NCBI RefSeq assembly: GCF_022965805.1
Contig: NC_133103.1
Location: 33,761,281-33,825,280, forward strand
Direction of reading: 5' to 3'
Source of the DNA: Primulina eburnea
Lineage: Eukaryota; Streptophyta; Magnoliopsida; Lamiales; Gesneriaceae
DNA length: 64,000 nucleotides
Below are positions 1 to 10,370 of this stretch, one piece after another (positions within the stretch are counted from its first letter, which is position 1; every line of letters begins with the position of its first letter). The notes beneath the pieces are model-generated. The model saw only the letters and a list, made by a program, of their open reading frames with translations. It ran no database searches and was not told the origin of the DNA. Made by a program: the position numbers and the translations under genes.

Positions 1-1737
1 TGAAACACTCGGGCGAATATAACCTTTATCAAGAAGATCCTGCAATTGCTGCTTCAATTCTCTCATCTCTGACGGAGCAAGACGATAGGGGGAACGAGAA
101 ATCGGTGCTGTCCCTGGCATTAACTCAATGCCAAATTCCACCTCTCTAACCGGAGGAAAACCAGGAATCTCATCTGGAAAAACATCAGGAAATTCACAAA
201 CCACTGGAATATCATCTATACCAACACTACCTGTGGAGGAATCAATCGCATAGATGAGGTAGCCTTCCCCGCCCGCCTCTAAAGCACGACAGGCTTTCAG
301 AGCAGATACCACTGGCATCGGAGGTCGCGCTCCCTCACCATAGAAAAACCAACTAGAGCTCTCAGTCGTACGAAACTGAACAAGCTTCTGGTAACAATCC
401 ACGGTAGCTCGGTAGGTAGTCAAAAGGTCTATACCTAGAATACAATCAAAATCTTCCATCTCCAGGATCATAAGATTCGCAATCAATTCGTTACCCTCAA
501 AATCTAAGGGACAACCCATCACTAGTCGCTTCGCTAACACCGAATGACCCATCGGAGTAGAAACAGAAAGCATGACGTCTAGAGAAACATACGGTAACTT
601 ATGACGCTTAACAAATCGTGCAGAAATGAATGAATGTGATGCTCCGGTATCAATAAGAACAAAAGAAGGAATACCGCATAAACGAAAAGTACCTGCTATG
701 ACTCTCTCTGTCTCATCTGCAGCCTGATCCTGGTTCAGCGCAAAAACCTGACCTTGGGCACGAGGTCGAAGATTTGAACTACCCACTGCCTGACCCTGCC
801 TCCTCTGCTGAACAGTCGTCTGAGATCCGGAACCAGATCCTGCTCCACCTCGCAACTGAGGACAATTCTTCTTGATATGACCCATCTCTCCGCACTGAAA
901 ACAAGCTCCCGCGGCTGATCGGCATTGCTCCGATGGATGGTTCTTCCCACAATGCACACAAGAAACCTTCTTCTTACCAAAGCGAAAAACACCGCTAGAC
1001 CGTGATCCAGATCCAGAAGAAGAAGAACCTGACTTCTTGAAAGACTGAGATCGAGGGCTCAAAGTGCTCGGAGGTCTAGAAGAAAGAATAGCCCTACCAC
1101 GCTGGAGACTGATCTCTGCCTGGCGACACCGGTTCACTAACCCATCATAAGAAGTAGGATTATCACAGACAGTGACTCGATCAAAAATCTCCTGGTTAAG
1201 ACCCTGAAGGAAATGGTCATACTTGGCCTCAGAACTGCCACTGATATGAGGGGCAAAGGGTAACAACTCGAAGAACTTCTGCTGATATTCATCAACAGAC
1301 ATACTCCCCTGCTTAAGATTCAGGAGCTCAATCGTCTTTGCCTGGCGAAGGGCTGGAGGAAAATACAGCTGCATGAAAGCTGCACGGAAATCGGCCCAAG
1401 TCACCCTACCCTGGGACTGAACTATCGGCGCAGAAGTCTATCGCCACCACTTACGCGCACGGCCCTCGAGAAGAAAACTAAGGGTCTCTATCTTCTGCTC
1501 CTCGGTGCACTGGAATGCACGGAAACAGCTCTCCATGCGCTCTAACCAATCTTCAGCATCATCAGGAGTCTCACCGCCGACTAAAGGCTTAGGCCCCATC
1601 TGAATGAAACGGTGCAAATCAAAACGCCTAGGACCATCCCGACGATGACGATTTTCACGATGACGCCTACGATCGTCCTGGTCACCCCAACGACCTACAC
1701 TTCCCTGACTACTCTCATCACCAAAGTGGTCAGTCAT
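1..1737 (-). pseudogene. gag-pol polyprotein of element 1 (Gag, zinc knuckles, protease, start of RT), one in-frame stop, 3' partial
   Basis: Translated from the ATG at 1737 (MTDHFG), the frame encodes a Gag capsid-type domain (WLERMESCF, then WWR), stops at a TAG at 1438-1440, and then stays open for 479 codons to the window edge. After the stop the Gag domain continues (FPPALRQAK, LNLKQGSMSVDEY, FAPHIS). Two zinc knuckles follow: an atypical one (CVHCGKNHPSEQC, at about 920-960) and a regular CX2CX4HX4C one (CFQCGEMGHIKKNC, at about 855-900). The protease active site DTGASHSFI is at about 625-650, and the frame ends in the RT N-terminus (KGYIRPSVS). The products would form the particle and copy the element RNA. 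An ATG 51 bases upstream is in frame, but MTDHFG fits the Gag start better. A single stop could also be a sequencing difference. Confidence 0.9.
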
Positions 1738-1820
1738 CGCTACAAGATAGAATGGGGAAAATGGTAAAATGGTCAACGAAAATCCCAAAACAGAAATCTA
1801 TATCCCAAAATCGTAAGCAT

Positions 1821-1832
1821 GCTCTGATACCA
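1821..1832 (-). promoter_or_regulatory. Primer binding site of element 1
   Basis: The minus strand reads TGGTATCAGAGC four bases after the LTR end. This is the common plant LTR-retrotransposon primer site, complementary to the 3' end of initiator tRNA-Met. Confidence 0.93.
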
Positions 1833-2954
1833 TAAATGTAGTGACCCGTTCCAGAATCACCTACTAATCAAGAACTAAGCATGCAATTAACTTAATTAAT
1901 AATAATCAGAGATAACAGCGGAAAAAATGGCCAACGACAATAGTTATACAACCCAATCGAAATCAGAACAACTCAAAATAATCGGTACAACCATATCGAA
2001 TAGAATAGTACTGAAAACTAAACCAACCAGCTACTCACTGTCCTCCTCCTGCTCTTCCTGAGCCATCCAACCTGAGGCCTGCCCCGTGGGAATGGGGTGT
2101 CCAAGATAAACAAAACCGAGGACGTGAGCGATAAGAACGCCCAGTACAAAAGCATGAGTATACAAGCCTATATGAAATGCACATGCTATGATATGATACC
2201 AGGGTAGTCAAGAAACAGGAGTAACAAAGGATCTCAAAATGCTCAGTCTAGAGGCGCCAAGTGGATAGTGCCGCGCGGTACTCCTCTGGGTCACTGCATC
2301 CACTACAAGAACAGACGTGGACCAAAAATGTCCCGGATCACCGAAGCCCTCCCGACCCGTCGGCCACTGTGTACTCTCGGTGTCCATGCGTCCACAAGAC
2401 AAGACAGGGCTGAGCGGCCCCACAAGATATAGCTTATCTCGAAAGAGATACAGCTCAACAATAAAGGCTATCTCGAAGGAGATACGGCTCAACATGAAAT
2501 GCAACATGCATCATAAAGCGTGACATAATAGCATGCATCATATGACATATATCAATGCACCACATAATCATGCAACACATATAAGAATGTATACTCGACC
2601 AGGATATCTCGGATAGTACTTTCGTACCTCTATCACAGCAAGCCTAGCCTTACGCAACACCGCTAATCAGGTCTAGAACAAGCCTACGCATCAAAAGCAT
2701 ACCCAATGAACAATACTACCATGCTCGACTAGCAAAACCAGTACTCTCCAGTACTACCAAAGGTTTAGGGTTTACCTTCGTCCGTCGACAGCCCTTTGAT
2801 GTCGATTGCCTCGTAACTCAGGCGTCGCTACGCTACCAATCCTGGCAGCTCTTGGCTATCGCTCGCCCGACAACTAACCCTAGAAACCTTCCAAACTTCT
2901 CAAATATGAGACATAACTCAAGAATTTGCAATGCAAAATGAGGAAATCCGAGCA

Positions 2955-2966
2955 CTATTTATAGGC
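2955..2966 (-). promoter_or_regulatory. Probable TATA box of element 1 LTR
   Basis: The minus strand reads GCCTATAAATAG, directly downstream of the U3 repeat modules. It is the expected core promoter of the LTR. Confidence 0.65.
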
Positions 2967-2970
2967 TATG

Positions 2971-3200
2971 TTCGGATCCACCGAACCCACTTCGGAACGT
3001 CCGAACTCCCACGTGTCCATCGGCTCTTGACACCTCATGATCGGATCCACCGAACTTACACTTCGGATCATCCGAACTTGCATGTAAACTGACGTGTCGA
3101 TCGACTCTTGACACCTCATGATCGGATCCACCGAACTTACTTCGGATCGTCCGAACTCTTCGGTGCTACCGAACCATCTTCGGTCCGTCCGATCATGACC
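2971..3200 (-). repeat. Tandem U3 modules of element 1 LTR (81-bp period, palindromic units)
   Basis: An 81-bp unit recurs: acgtgtc begins at 3011 and again at 3092, each followed by ctcttgacacctcatgatcg. Inside are repeated dyads such as TTCGGATCATCCGAA, a 7-bp perfect inverted repeat around one base. The block lies immediately upstream of the TATA box, where enhancer repeats of LTRs sit. The ACGTG cores are G-box-like. Confidence 0.8.
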
Positions 3201-3278
3201 ACGGTCAAAATTACACATTAAACCTTCTTAATCACCATTAATCCGTTAATTACCCAATTTGGAATTCGGGCTACTACA

Positions 3279-4215
3279 TTCGAACTATTTGATATACACA
3301 AATCAGTTAATAACATAAGTAAAGATAAAAATACCTACCTGGTATTCGGCTCTGACTATCGATATCAATTCTGTTATACAATTCTGAAACATTCTGACAT
3401 CACAAGATAATCAGTCTCATATAAAATACACAATCACATATCTGTTACTCGACTCTGATTACTGAAATCTGGTTCTGAACACTCTGATCACATTCTTGAA
3501 TTACTATAACTCTTGAATTCAACTCTGATTCGGTTGAAACTGTATATACTCTCGCTAGTTCACACTAATCTGTAGCATATACGGATTCAAAACACAGTAA
3601 TATCAAATCAGAAACGAAATATAAATATCCTATACAGATCTAGTGAGTTCAGTAAACTCATAAAGCAAGGATTTCTGATACATATCTTCATGTCATTCTG
3701 ATCAATTGTTATATCTCATCTGCAAATAAAATATGCTCCCTAAAACAATATAAGATGTCTCAAATACTGATTTAGATCAATCACAATACGCAAGCAGATA
3801 TAACATAATAAGAGAATAAGAGAATAAGAAAATCTGCAAAACTCAACAATTCTGACATTTCTGAACTTTCTGGTCTTTCTGATATCGATTTCTTATCAAT
3901 CCCTGATTGCACTCTTGACTGGATCAAAATCAATCTGTATACTAACTTCAGATATCGCCTATTCTGAATACAATCTGTTTCAAGCGGGATTCTTATCTGA
4001 ATAATTTCTGTATACAATCCTTACAGTTCTCAGAATATTCAATAAAATCTTCAGATATTCTATTCAATCAATCAGATGCTGCAAATATATCAAAATCTCA
4101 TAGATATAAAAAGTATAAAATCATCAGAACATCTCTGAATATATTGACACATGCCAAAGAGCAACACTAAATCAGGTGTAACTCCTGGTCGATATTCTTC
4201 TACTGATCTTTCAAT
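3279..4215 (-). other. Noncoding internal 3' region of element 2
   Basis: This is AT-rich sequence full of short words such as ttctgaaacattctga. It has no open frame with recognisable RT, RNase H or integrase motifs on either strand. It aligns by eye with 32710-33530 of the related element (for example aatacctacctgg at about 3331 and 32755), which confirms it as family sequence and not random intergenic DNA. Confidence 0.7.
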
Positions 4216-4595
4216 TCATTCTGTACCATTCTGTACATTTAATATCATTCTGTACTGAATTCTAAAACAACAATCAGTATCTGATCTGAATTCAATTCTG
4301 AAATCTATCTTTCTGATGTAAAGCATATCTAAAATCTTATCTAGGCAAACATCTGCCAACTCGTATATCACTGGCAAATCTGCCAATGTTAGGCTCGATT
4401 TCAGTAAATCTACTGAATACATAAGGATAATATCTGTTCCTTTCTGTAATAATCGAGTCATAGACAATACAGATATCAAAGGAATTCTAAATCTAGAATC
4501 CTTGTCGTGGTATCTCCCCTGATCAGTCATCTCTGATCTAACTCTTACCATTTCTGGAAAATTTCTACAGTATGTCTGTACTTGTTCAACATGTA
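4216..4595 (-). pseudogene. Protease/RT linker remnant of element 2
   Basis: Minus-strand translation gives pieces such as LLQKGTDIILMYSVDLLKSS and LADLPVIYELADV, which match the linker between protease and RT in element 3 ([33 protein letters not shown] at about 10800-10920). Upstream, a frame-shifted MLNKYR piece at about 4560-4590 matches the protease end. The reading frame is broken and the RT that should follow is missing. Confidence 0.8.
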
Positions 4596-4889
4596 CATAT
4601 CAATAATGCGTTCAAATCAGAAAACACAAGTACATCATAATCTATCTCTATTTCATTCTCATCTTACTGTAGTCTACAATCTATACTGAAATCTCTGATA
4701 TTAACGTTTTCCTCAACAATCCAAAGAAATCAATACTACAGTATAAACAAACCCAACAGGTACAGCATATCTCCATGCCACTCAGTCACAGATACTTATA
4801 CAGAATGCATTAGTACATATCAATACGTATGCAGTATAATCATAAAAGAATAGTACCTGTTGTGAATTCTGGATCTGTTTCTCACTTAA
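4596..4889 (-). other. Decayed protease region of element 2
   Basis: By position this is the zinc-knuckle-to-protease segment, but no DTG active site or open frame is visible. I see only AT-rich decayed sequence. Confidence 0.5.
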
Positions 4890-5798
4890 CACTGTTCCCT
4901 AAGATCTTCGGGACCGTCTCTGGGGACAAACTTTAGCAAAATGCCCCAGCTGTTTACAGATATTGCATCTACCAAGCACTCCTTTTCATTGCTCTGAGGA
5001 ATGTCTCCCTCCGCAAGTCCTACAATAGACATCGGTATGGCTTGGACTGGAACCACTTGAGCTAGAGGAACCACTTCCCAACTTCTTGAATGGCTTCTTT
5101 TGAGCTTTCAGCAAATCTTGCTTTCCACTCGTGCTGCCACGCTCAATTTGAAGAGGGGATTGTTGTGTCTGAGGTGGCTTCACACACACCCTTGTCAATT
5201 GTCTAATCAGACTTGCCTCCGCTCTCTTCGCTCTACTCAGGATGTCAGCAAAATGATAAGGTCGTTGCAAATTCAGAAATGCAACTACCTCTGAATTCAG
5301 CCCGCTGATGAACTGATTCACTACAGCTTCATCATTTCCAGCTATCTGAGGAGCAAAACGCAGTAGAGTCGAGAATTTAGTAGCATATTGGTCAATATTC
5401 AGCTGCCCTTGGCTCAAATTCTCAAACTCTAATTTCTTGTCCTCTCGGTACGAGACTGGGAAAAATCTTCGATAAAATTCAGTTCTGAATATTTCCCACG
5501 AAATCACTGTACCTCTCTGTGCCCACATTCTTCTACTGGTAATCCACCAACTCCTGGCGGCTTCTCGTAACTGGTAAGGCACCATTTTAACCCTCTGTTC
5601 ATCTGTACAGTCAAGTAAATCGAACAAGATTTCTATATCATCAAACCAGTTCTGACAATCTTCAGATGTCTCGGTACCATTCAGAACCGGCGGCTGTAAT
5701 AACTCAAATTCTTTCATCTTTTCTTCTAACTGAGTTTCTGATACATCTCTCTGTTCAGACGAAGTACTGCCCTTTTCTGAAATTCTTCGGGGCGGTAT
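4890..5798 (-). pseudogene. gag of element 2, broken: start codon lost and stop in zinc-knuckle region
   Basis: The minus-strand frame encodes a Gag domain (ENLSQGQLNIDQYATKF, FAPQIAGNDEAVVNQFI) closely similar to that of element 3 (ANLRQGQLNIEEYVAKF, FAPHVSGNDEAVADQFI). The first conserved codons (PPRR) follow ATA at 5796-5798, where element 3 has ATG, so the initiator is lost; the next ATG is at 5717. The first knuckle (CRTCGGRHSSEQ) ends in TGA at 4986-4988, where element 3 has its last Cys. In the same frame a second knuckle (CNICKQLGHFAKVC) is still readable. No functional Gag is expected. Confidence 0.88.
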
Positions 5799-6110
5799 AT
5801 CTGAATATCAAACAGATTAGTACACCATCTATACAATCTGTCTCAGCCCTCCTCTGATCGTATACCTCTGATTCAGACTCGGTTCTGATCCAGGCTTAGT
5901 AATTACATGCTGCAAACAACTCAGATAACAAGCAACATGTAATAGGGAAAGCAATAAATCATGCCACAAACACAATGTAGTCAACATTGAAATAAATCTC
6001 ATGCTAGCAATCACATGCAAGGAAAGAAAATTCAATCTACCCCGCTCATTCTCTTCTATCTCAGTCTACAGAATCTACTGCTCTAGAACCTACTGTTCTG
6101 GAAACCTAAT
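5799..6110 (-). other. Leader of element 2 between primer site and gag
   Basis: This is the untranslated leader, with no gene. It resembles the shorter leader of element 3 at 12490-12730, including the shared stretch ctaccccgctc close to the primer site. Confidence 0.6.
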
Positions 6111-6122
6111 GCTCTGATACCA
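6111..6122 (-). promoter_or_regulatory. Primer binding site of element 2
   Basis: The minus strand reads TGGTATCAGAGC, two bases from the LTR end at 6125. Confidence 0.92.
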
Positions 6123-6781
6123 CCTGTTGTGGGGACCCGGACGCTAATCATCTTCTTAATCATCGTTGGGATTTAATTATCAATTAAGATAAAACAGGGT
6201 CTAAAAATTTTTCTTTTTAAAGTACAAGTGCGGAAGGTAATGGCATCTAAATAATATACATATCTGTATAAAACTACAATTCAGTAGGAAAGTACAAGAC
6301 TATACAACCTAAGTCTAAGGTTCAATTACTAAATTCAAGTAATAAACCAAGTCTGCTACAAGTCCGGAATCACCACGCTAACTCGTCTTCTCTCATCGTC
6401 ATCTCGACCCTGATCCAGCCCCACCTGTTGTCATGCACACATACAAAACACAACAACAGCCGGATAACTCCGGTGAGAATAAATCCCAGTATAAAACATG
6501 GTAAACATGCATATACACATAATAATTCATGAAACATTCTGTCATGAAGAGATTAAAACAATAGTAAGAGATTTCATGATCTATGAAATCTAATCTAACT
6601 AAACATGCATCTCAAATCAGATAAACATGCACATACACAATCTAAATCATAAAACATGCTATCATGACTGAAGGCAAGAACAATGGGTTCCATAATCTAT
6701 GAATCCCATTCATATAAACATGCAGTTCTAGTCAAATCATGTCTAGACTCGACTCAACTATAACTCTAGGGATCCCGTGAT

Positions 6782-6922
6782 GAATAAGACGTCAATGCCT
6801 GTTACCTACTCAACCGATCGTGGTAACCGTACGTCTTATTCCTAGACTTCGGTCCGAGCTGTATCAACGGCTGGCAATAGGAGTAATACCTGCTCCTAAG
6901 TTGAGATACACCGAACGTCTAG
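6782..6922 (-). other. Two consecutive predicted RNA hairpins in R-U5 of element 2 LTR
   Basis: Hairpin A (6782-6841) has perfect outer arms GAATAAGACGT and ACGTCTTATTC and inner arms GTTACC/GGTAAC. Hairpin B (6842-6922) has outer arms CTAGAC/GTCTAG and further paired blocks inside (GTATCAAC with GTTGAGATAC, TAGGAG with CTCCTA). Both are at the same spacing in the element 3 LTR at 13125-13264, where the inner arms are GTCACC/GGTGAC, a paired change. A role in the retrotransposon RNA is inferred. Confidence 0.65.
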
Positions 6923-7829
6923 AAGTCTGACAATGACTGTCAAGACTTTCCTATCTTAGATGCAATGAATAAGAATCTGTAAACAAAGCATAATCATATT
7001 CATAACTGAATATCTCAATTATCTTACCTGCTTGAATACAATTCTATAATCAAAGCATAATCAGGTAACAATATAAACAATAATCTAGTATGTGATTTTA
7101 TTGGGAAACTCAAATTAATCTAATTTGAGTTATGCTTCCCGATATCACATGAATTATACCTTTGTCGTCCCGGTCTGACGAAGACGATGATTTGTATTCA
7201 ACTCTGTCCATATCAAATCTGAAATGACAATATCGAATACGCTGTGTCAGTGAATAACTCAATACACAATTTGTTCTGATCAATACTCAACTCAGTACAT
7301 AATCTGATCAATATCTGGACAATACATAATCTGATTCATATCAACGATATCACGATGAAATCTAAATCATTACTGAATCTGATCAATCTAAATCAACTGA
7401 TGTTTCAACGGCATACTAACACAGTCTTGTAACCCCGTAAATCTGAACATCACAAATATAATACTGGAACTCATAATCGGTGTCAATATAACTCATAATC
7501 TGAATATTAACACAATTCTGATATAGAATCTCAGTCAATATCTTTCAAAAATCATAACAATTACAGAAACGGTCTGTTCTTTAATCTGACTTCAATTCTA
7601 TAATGTCTACGGTAGTAAAAACACCCTATCTGAATCATATTCAATTCTGACAATATCATATTTTCAAAACATCTCAAAACTTAATAAAACTTACGTCCAA
7701 ATGAAGCCTGCGTTGCTAGGAACTCAATACCGTAATCGGATTCAAAACAGACGGACGGATTGTCAAAATCTTCAATCAAACTCAAGAGCTTCCCTCGGTT
7801 TCCCTCTGAATTCCCCCAAGAAATCTTGC

Positions 7830-7832
<3 letters not shown>

Positions 7833-7889
<57 letters not shown>
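7833..7889. repeat. (TA)24 then (CA)n microsatellite at the TATA position of element 2 LTR
   Basis: There are 48 bases of alternating TA at 7833-7880, then cacacacac. It lies just downstream (minus strand) of the GC-rich U3 modules, where related LTRs have their TATA box, so it looks like an expanded TATA box. Confidence 0.9.
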
Positions 7890-7935
7890 GAACATGCACT
7901 AGGCCAAGTGGCTCGCCTTTCAAGCTACACGTTAC

Positions 7936-8112
7936 TCGCTAGGGCGGACAAAAGTTTCCGCTCGGGCGGAGAACTCTCGGCCCTCACAAATTATTCAAGC
8001 GCGCTCGGGCGAACAAAAAGTTCCGCCCGGGCGAAGGACTCTCGGCTTTCTACCAACACTCAATGGCGCTCGGGCGGACAAACATTTTCGCCCGGGCGCT
8101 ATACCTTCCGCC
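7936..8112 (-). repeat. GC-rich U3 modules of element 2 LTR (GCTCGGGCGG type)
   Basis: Repeated cgctcgggcgga and cgcccgggcg words form imperfect inverted pairs with short AT-rich spacers, in strong contrast to the AT-rich surroundings. The same type of module occurs in the unrelated solo LTR (9674-9782) and in element 5 (31513-31722). Confidence 0.8.
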
Positions 8113-8233
8113 CAAATTGTATAATTTCATATACTTGCTCAAATCTTTGCTCGAACTGGCCCGGCTATAATTACATCAATTCATAATCAGTAAATCATAT
8201 CAGATTACAATAATTAAATTCTCGGGCATTACA

Positions 8234-8365
8234 CTCTGCATGCTCATTTCTGTTCTTAGAATACACCAGAATATCATCTATGAAGACAATCACAAAATCA
8301 TCCAAATATCTCTGAAAGATTTGATTCATCAAGCCCATAAATACCGCCGGAGCATTTGTTAAACC
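8234..8365 (-). pseudogene. RT active-site fragment of element 3
   Basis: Minus-strand translation shows the RT region with GLTNAPAVF, the catalytic [10 protein letters not shown] and NRNEHAE. The segment is separated from the RT N-terminus (ending MPF at 10371) by the solo LTR and ends at the element 2 LTR. The motif normally written FGLTNAP is cut between its first and second residues by the insertion. Both Asp of the active site are present, but the gene is in pieces. Confidence 0.93.
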
Positions 8366-9658
8366 AAAAGTGTCACACCCTTACTCTATACTTAGCATAA
8401 TTACCATAATCAAAAATAGGATTTGAATGATATAACTATATTATGAATCAAATCAACAAGGGGCATCCCTTTGACGGTTTTTAAAAATTTTGGCATGATG
8501 TCCCCATATTTTGTATAAGCCCAAACCAAGCAACAACATTCATATATACATAGACAAAAACTCAACTCAAGCAACAACATCAACCCATATATATATAATC
8601 GTATTCTTACACACAAACATATTTTGTACCATCATACCCCTAGACATAAACATTGTAAAACTTGTTTCAAACCCTGACATTCAATTCATTATAATACATA
8701 TGCGGAAGCTATACAATAAGAAGCCCGGTTCTTGTCGAGGTGAGACACGTCACAAGCATCCATTGGCGAACCGGCATCCTAGGTCTCTTCACTACCTGAT
8801 CCTGTAATACATGAGCTACGTGAGTTTATAAAACTCAATAAGTTGGCACTTGTATGTATCAATATGCATCGAAGGAACATACATATCAAGTCGTGGCAAC
8901 AATGAAGCTTTAAACCATGTCATATCATAGCATATATTCATGTTCATTTTGTACTTGAGCCTCATTAGTTGACCTGTACTACCGTGCTTGCTTTATTATA
9001 TAGCTACTACTGTGTTGGACGTCAGGGAGCAACCTTTGGCAACCCCACGCCCCATGAACATATATTGGCCAATAGCTTTGGTGGACTTAAAACCACCCAT
9101 GATGTCAACAAGCTCTATATCATGTAAAATCATTCATTTTCCTTTTTCTTTCAATGTTCATGTTCGTGTTCATAACATAGCACCCATCATCAATATTCAT
9201 GAGGTTCTTACATATTTACTACATAACAATGGAATATGGTGCTATGTTTTCATCAATAAGATACTAACAATGTACATATAACAATAATCAATGGGAAGTG
9301 TTTGAAATCATAATAGTACTCATGTATTACTTCAAGAACATGCCAACTTACTGTCCAAGCTTAAGAACACTGGTTTGAGACGGTGTTTCACGCTCCTATA
9401 CTGTCAAATATATCAATAAACTCATCACTATGTGTATACTAGGTGAAAATCACTCCTCTACATGTGCAACAACTAAAAGAGAAGAAAACTTACACCTATA
9501 TGATGTTCTTGTGATGGGGAACAAAGTTCTAACTTCGAAACTTTGAAAGGAATGAAGAAGAGAGCTTTGAAGGAAGATTCCTGTAGGTTTCTCTCGAGCT
9601 TTTGCTGTTAAGGAATGAAAAATACTGAAGAAATGGTTTAGAAACTCGAAACTTATCT

Positions 9659-9671
9659 TCTTATATATAAG
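9659..9671 (-). promoter_or_regulatory. Probable TATA box of the solo LTR
   Basis: The minus strand reads CTTATATATAAG, next to the GC-rich modules. Confidence 0.6.
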
Positions 9672-9673
9672 GT

Positions 9674-9782
9674 GGCGCTCGTGCGGTCATTTTCTACCGC
9701 CCGAGCGCGGAATGTTCTGTCCGAAACCAAAAATGCAGAACCATTGGCGCTCGGGCGGTAATTTCTTACCGCTCGGGCGCCA
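9674..9782 (-). repeat. GC-rich hairpin modules in U3 of the solo LTR
   Basis: There are two modules. The clearer one (9746-9781) has arms GGCGCTCGGGCGGTAA and TTACCGCTCGGGCGCC, pairing at 14 of 16 positions around four bases. They lie immediately upstream of the TATA box on the minus strand. Confidence 0.8.
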
Positions 9783-10370
9783 CTCTACGCACAACCCTCT
9801 CAAAGATCGCTTCAGAAATGGCTCTTCCGTTCATAATCTGAAAAGTGGTAAACTAGGAAGTTGTAGCTCTATGTCTTGGCTTGAATCTCCCTTTGGTTTC
9901 AGGTCATTTGGAGGTCTGAGTAAAACGTTATGCCCATTCTCACAACATGTGTCATTGTAGGAGTGACGATACACACAACTCACTTCGGGGCGTTTTTGGC
10001 TTGTCTTCCACAATGATTTGGACAAAACCCAAAACGTGAAAGTTGTAGCATTATATCTTAGCTTTCTAAGGGTTAAGGCCTCACACAATTTGGATCAATA
10101 TTTAAATCATTATGCTAAAACCCGTACGAACTACCATATTTACGTCTCATTTCCCACGACTTCCATTACACTATCATTACCTACACATCTTACTCTAACT
10201 ATTTAGGCATATATTCATTCTCAATATACCATGGACAATATAAAAGTCATGTTCAATCTCAATATTGATACCTCAATCATCACTTTAAATCTAACAAGCT
10301 AAACAACTACATAATAAACGACATAAACGCATTATTATCATTTGTACGAGTAACCGGGCATTACAAAAAG

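Larger units (their letters stand above)
1..3278 (-). mobile_element. Element 1: Ty3/gypsy LTR retrotransposon, 5' part, continues off left edge
   Basis: Read on the minus strand the order is 5' LTR (3278-1837), primer binding site (1832-1821), gag start at 1737, zinc knuckles, protease and the beginning of reverse transcriptase at position 1. The 3' half lies outside the window. It is inserted in element 2: bases 3279 onward (ttcgaactat) continue a sequence that is uninterrupted in the related element at about 32713, which provides an empty-site comparison. The reading frame has one stop, so this is the best preserved and probably youngest insertion in the left stack. Confidence 0.93.
1837..3278 (-). 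repeat. 5' LTR of element 1 (1442 bp)
   Basis: On the plus strand the LTR runs from TGTAGTGACCC at 1837 to GGGCTACTACA at 3278, with terminal inverted repeats TGTAGT/ACTACA. The primer site abuts its 3' end. A TATA box lies at 2955-2966 and tandem palindromic modules lie upstream of it. The R-U5 part (about 1837-2940) holds short open frames with no recognisable protein. Bases 3279-3283 (ttcga) would be the target duplication; the partner is outside the window. Confidence 0.92.
3279..8233 (-). mobile_element. Element 2: non-autonomous, decayed Ty3/gypsy element, 5' LTR plus internal region, cut by element 1
   Basis: On the minus strand the order is 5' LTR (8233-6125), primer site (6122-6111), gag pseudogene (5798-4890), protease/RT-linker remnant (4595-4216), then AT-rich sequence until element 1 at 3278. 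It interrupts the reverse transcriptase of element 3 at 8233/8234. The related copy at 31854-33660 shows that the internal 3' part of this family is noncoding, so the family probably depended on other elements. Confidence 0.85.
6125..8233 (-). repeat. 5' LTR of element 2 (2109 bp)
   Basis: The plus strand starts TGTTGTGGGGACCCGG at 6125 and ends CTCGGGCATTACA at 8233; the primer site abuts the left end and RT of element 3 abuts the right end. It is related to the element 3 LTR at 12745-14593 in the R-U5 part (same first bases; shared blocks at 6416-6500 and 6770-6925), but the U3 part is different. The expected 5-bp target duplication would be ctctg at 8234-8238; its partner is outside the window. 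Confidence 0.9.
8366..10370 (-). mobile_element. Solo LTR (8371-10365, 1995 bp) with 5-bp target duplication aaaag
   Basis: The plus strand runs from TGTCACACCC (8371) to GGGCATTACA (10365), flanked by aaaag at 8366-8370 and 10366-10370. No internal region or second LTR is present, so it arose by recombination between the two LTRs of a former full element. It lies in minus orientation, judging from the TGTAATGCCC start also used by the element 2 LTR, the TATA box and the U3 modules. Short frames inside encode nothing recognisable. Confidence 0.94.

Noticed and set aside
7701..8186. 161-codon frame with a Tyr-Ile repeat
   Set aside because: It is a translation of the (TA)n microsatellite and LTR modules.
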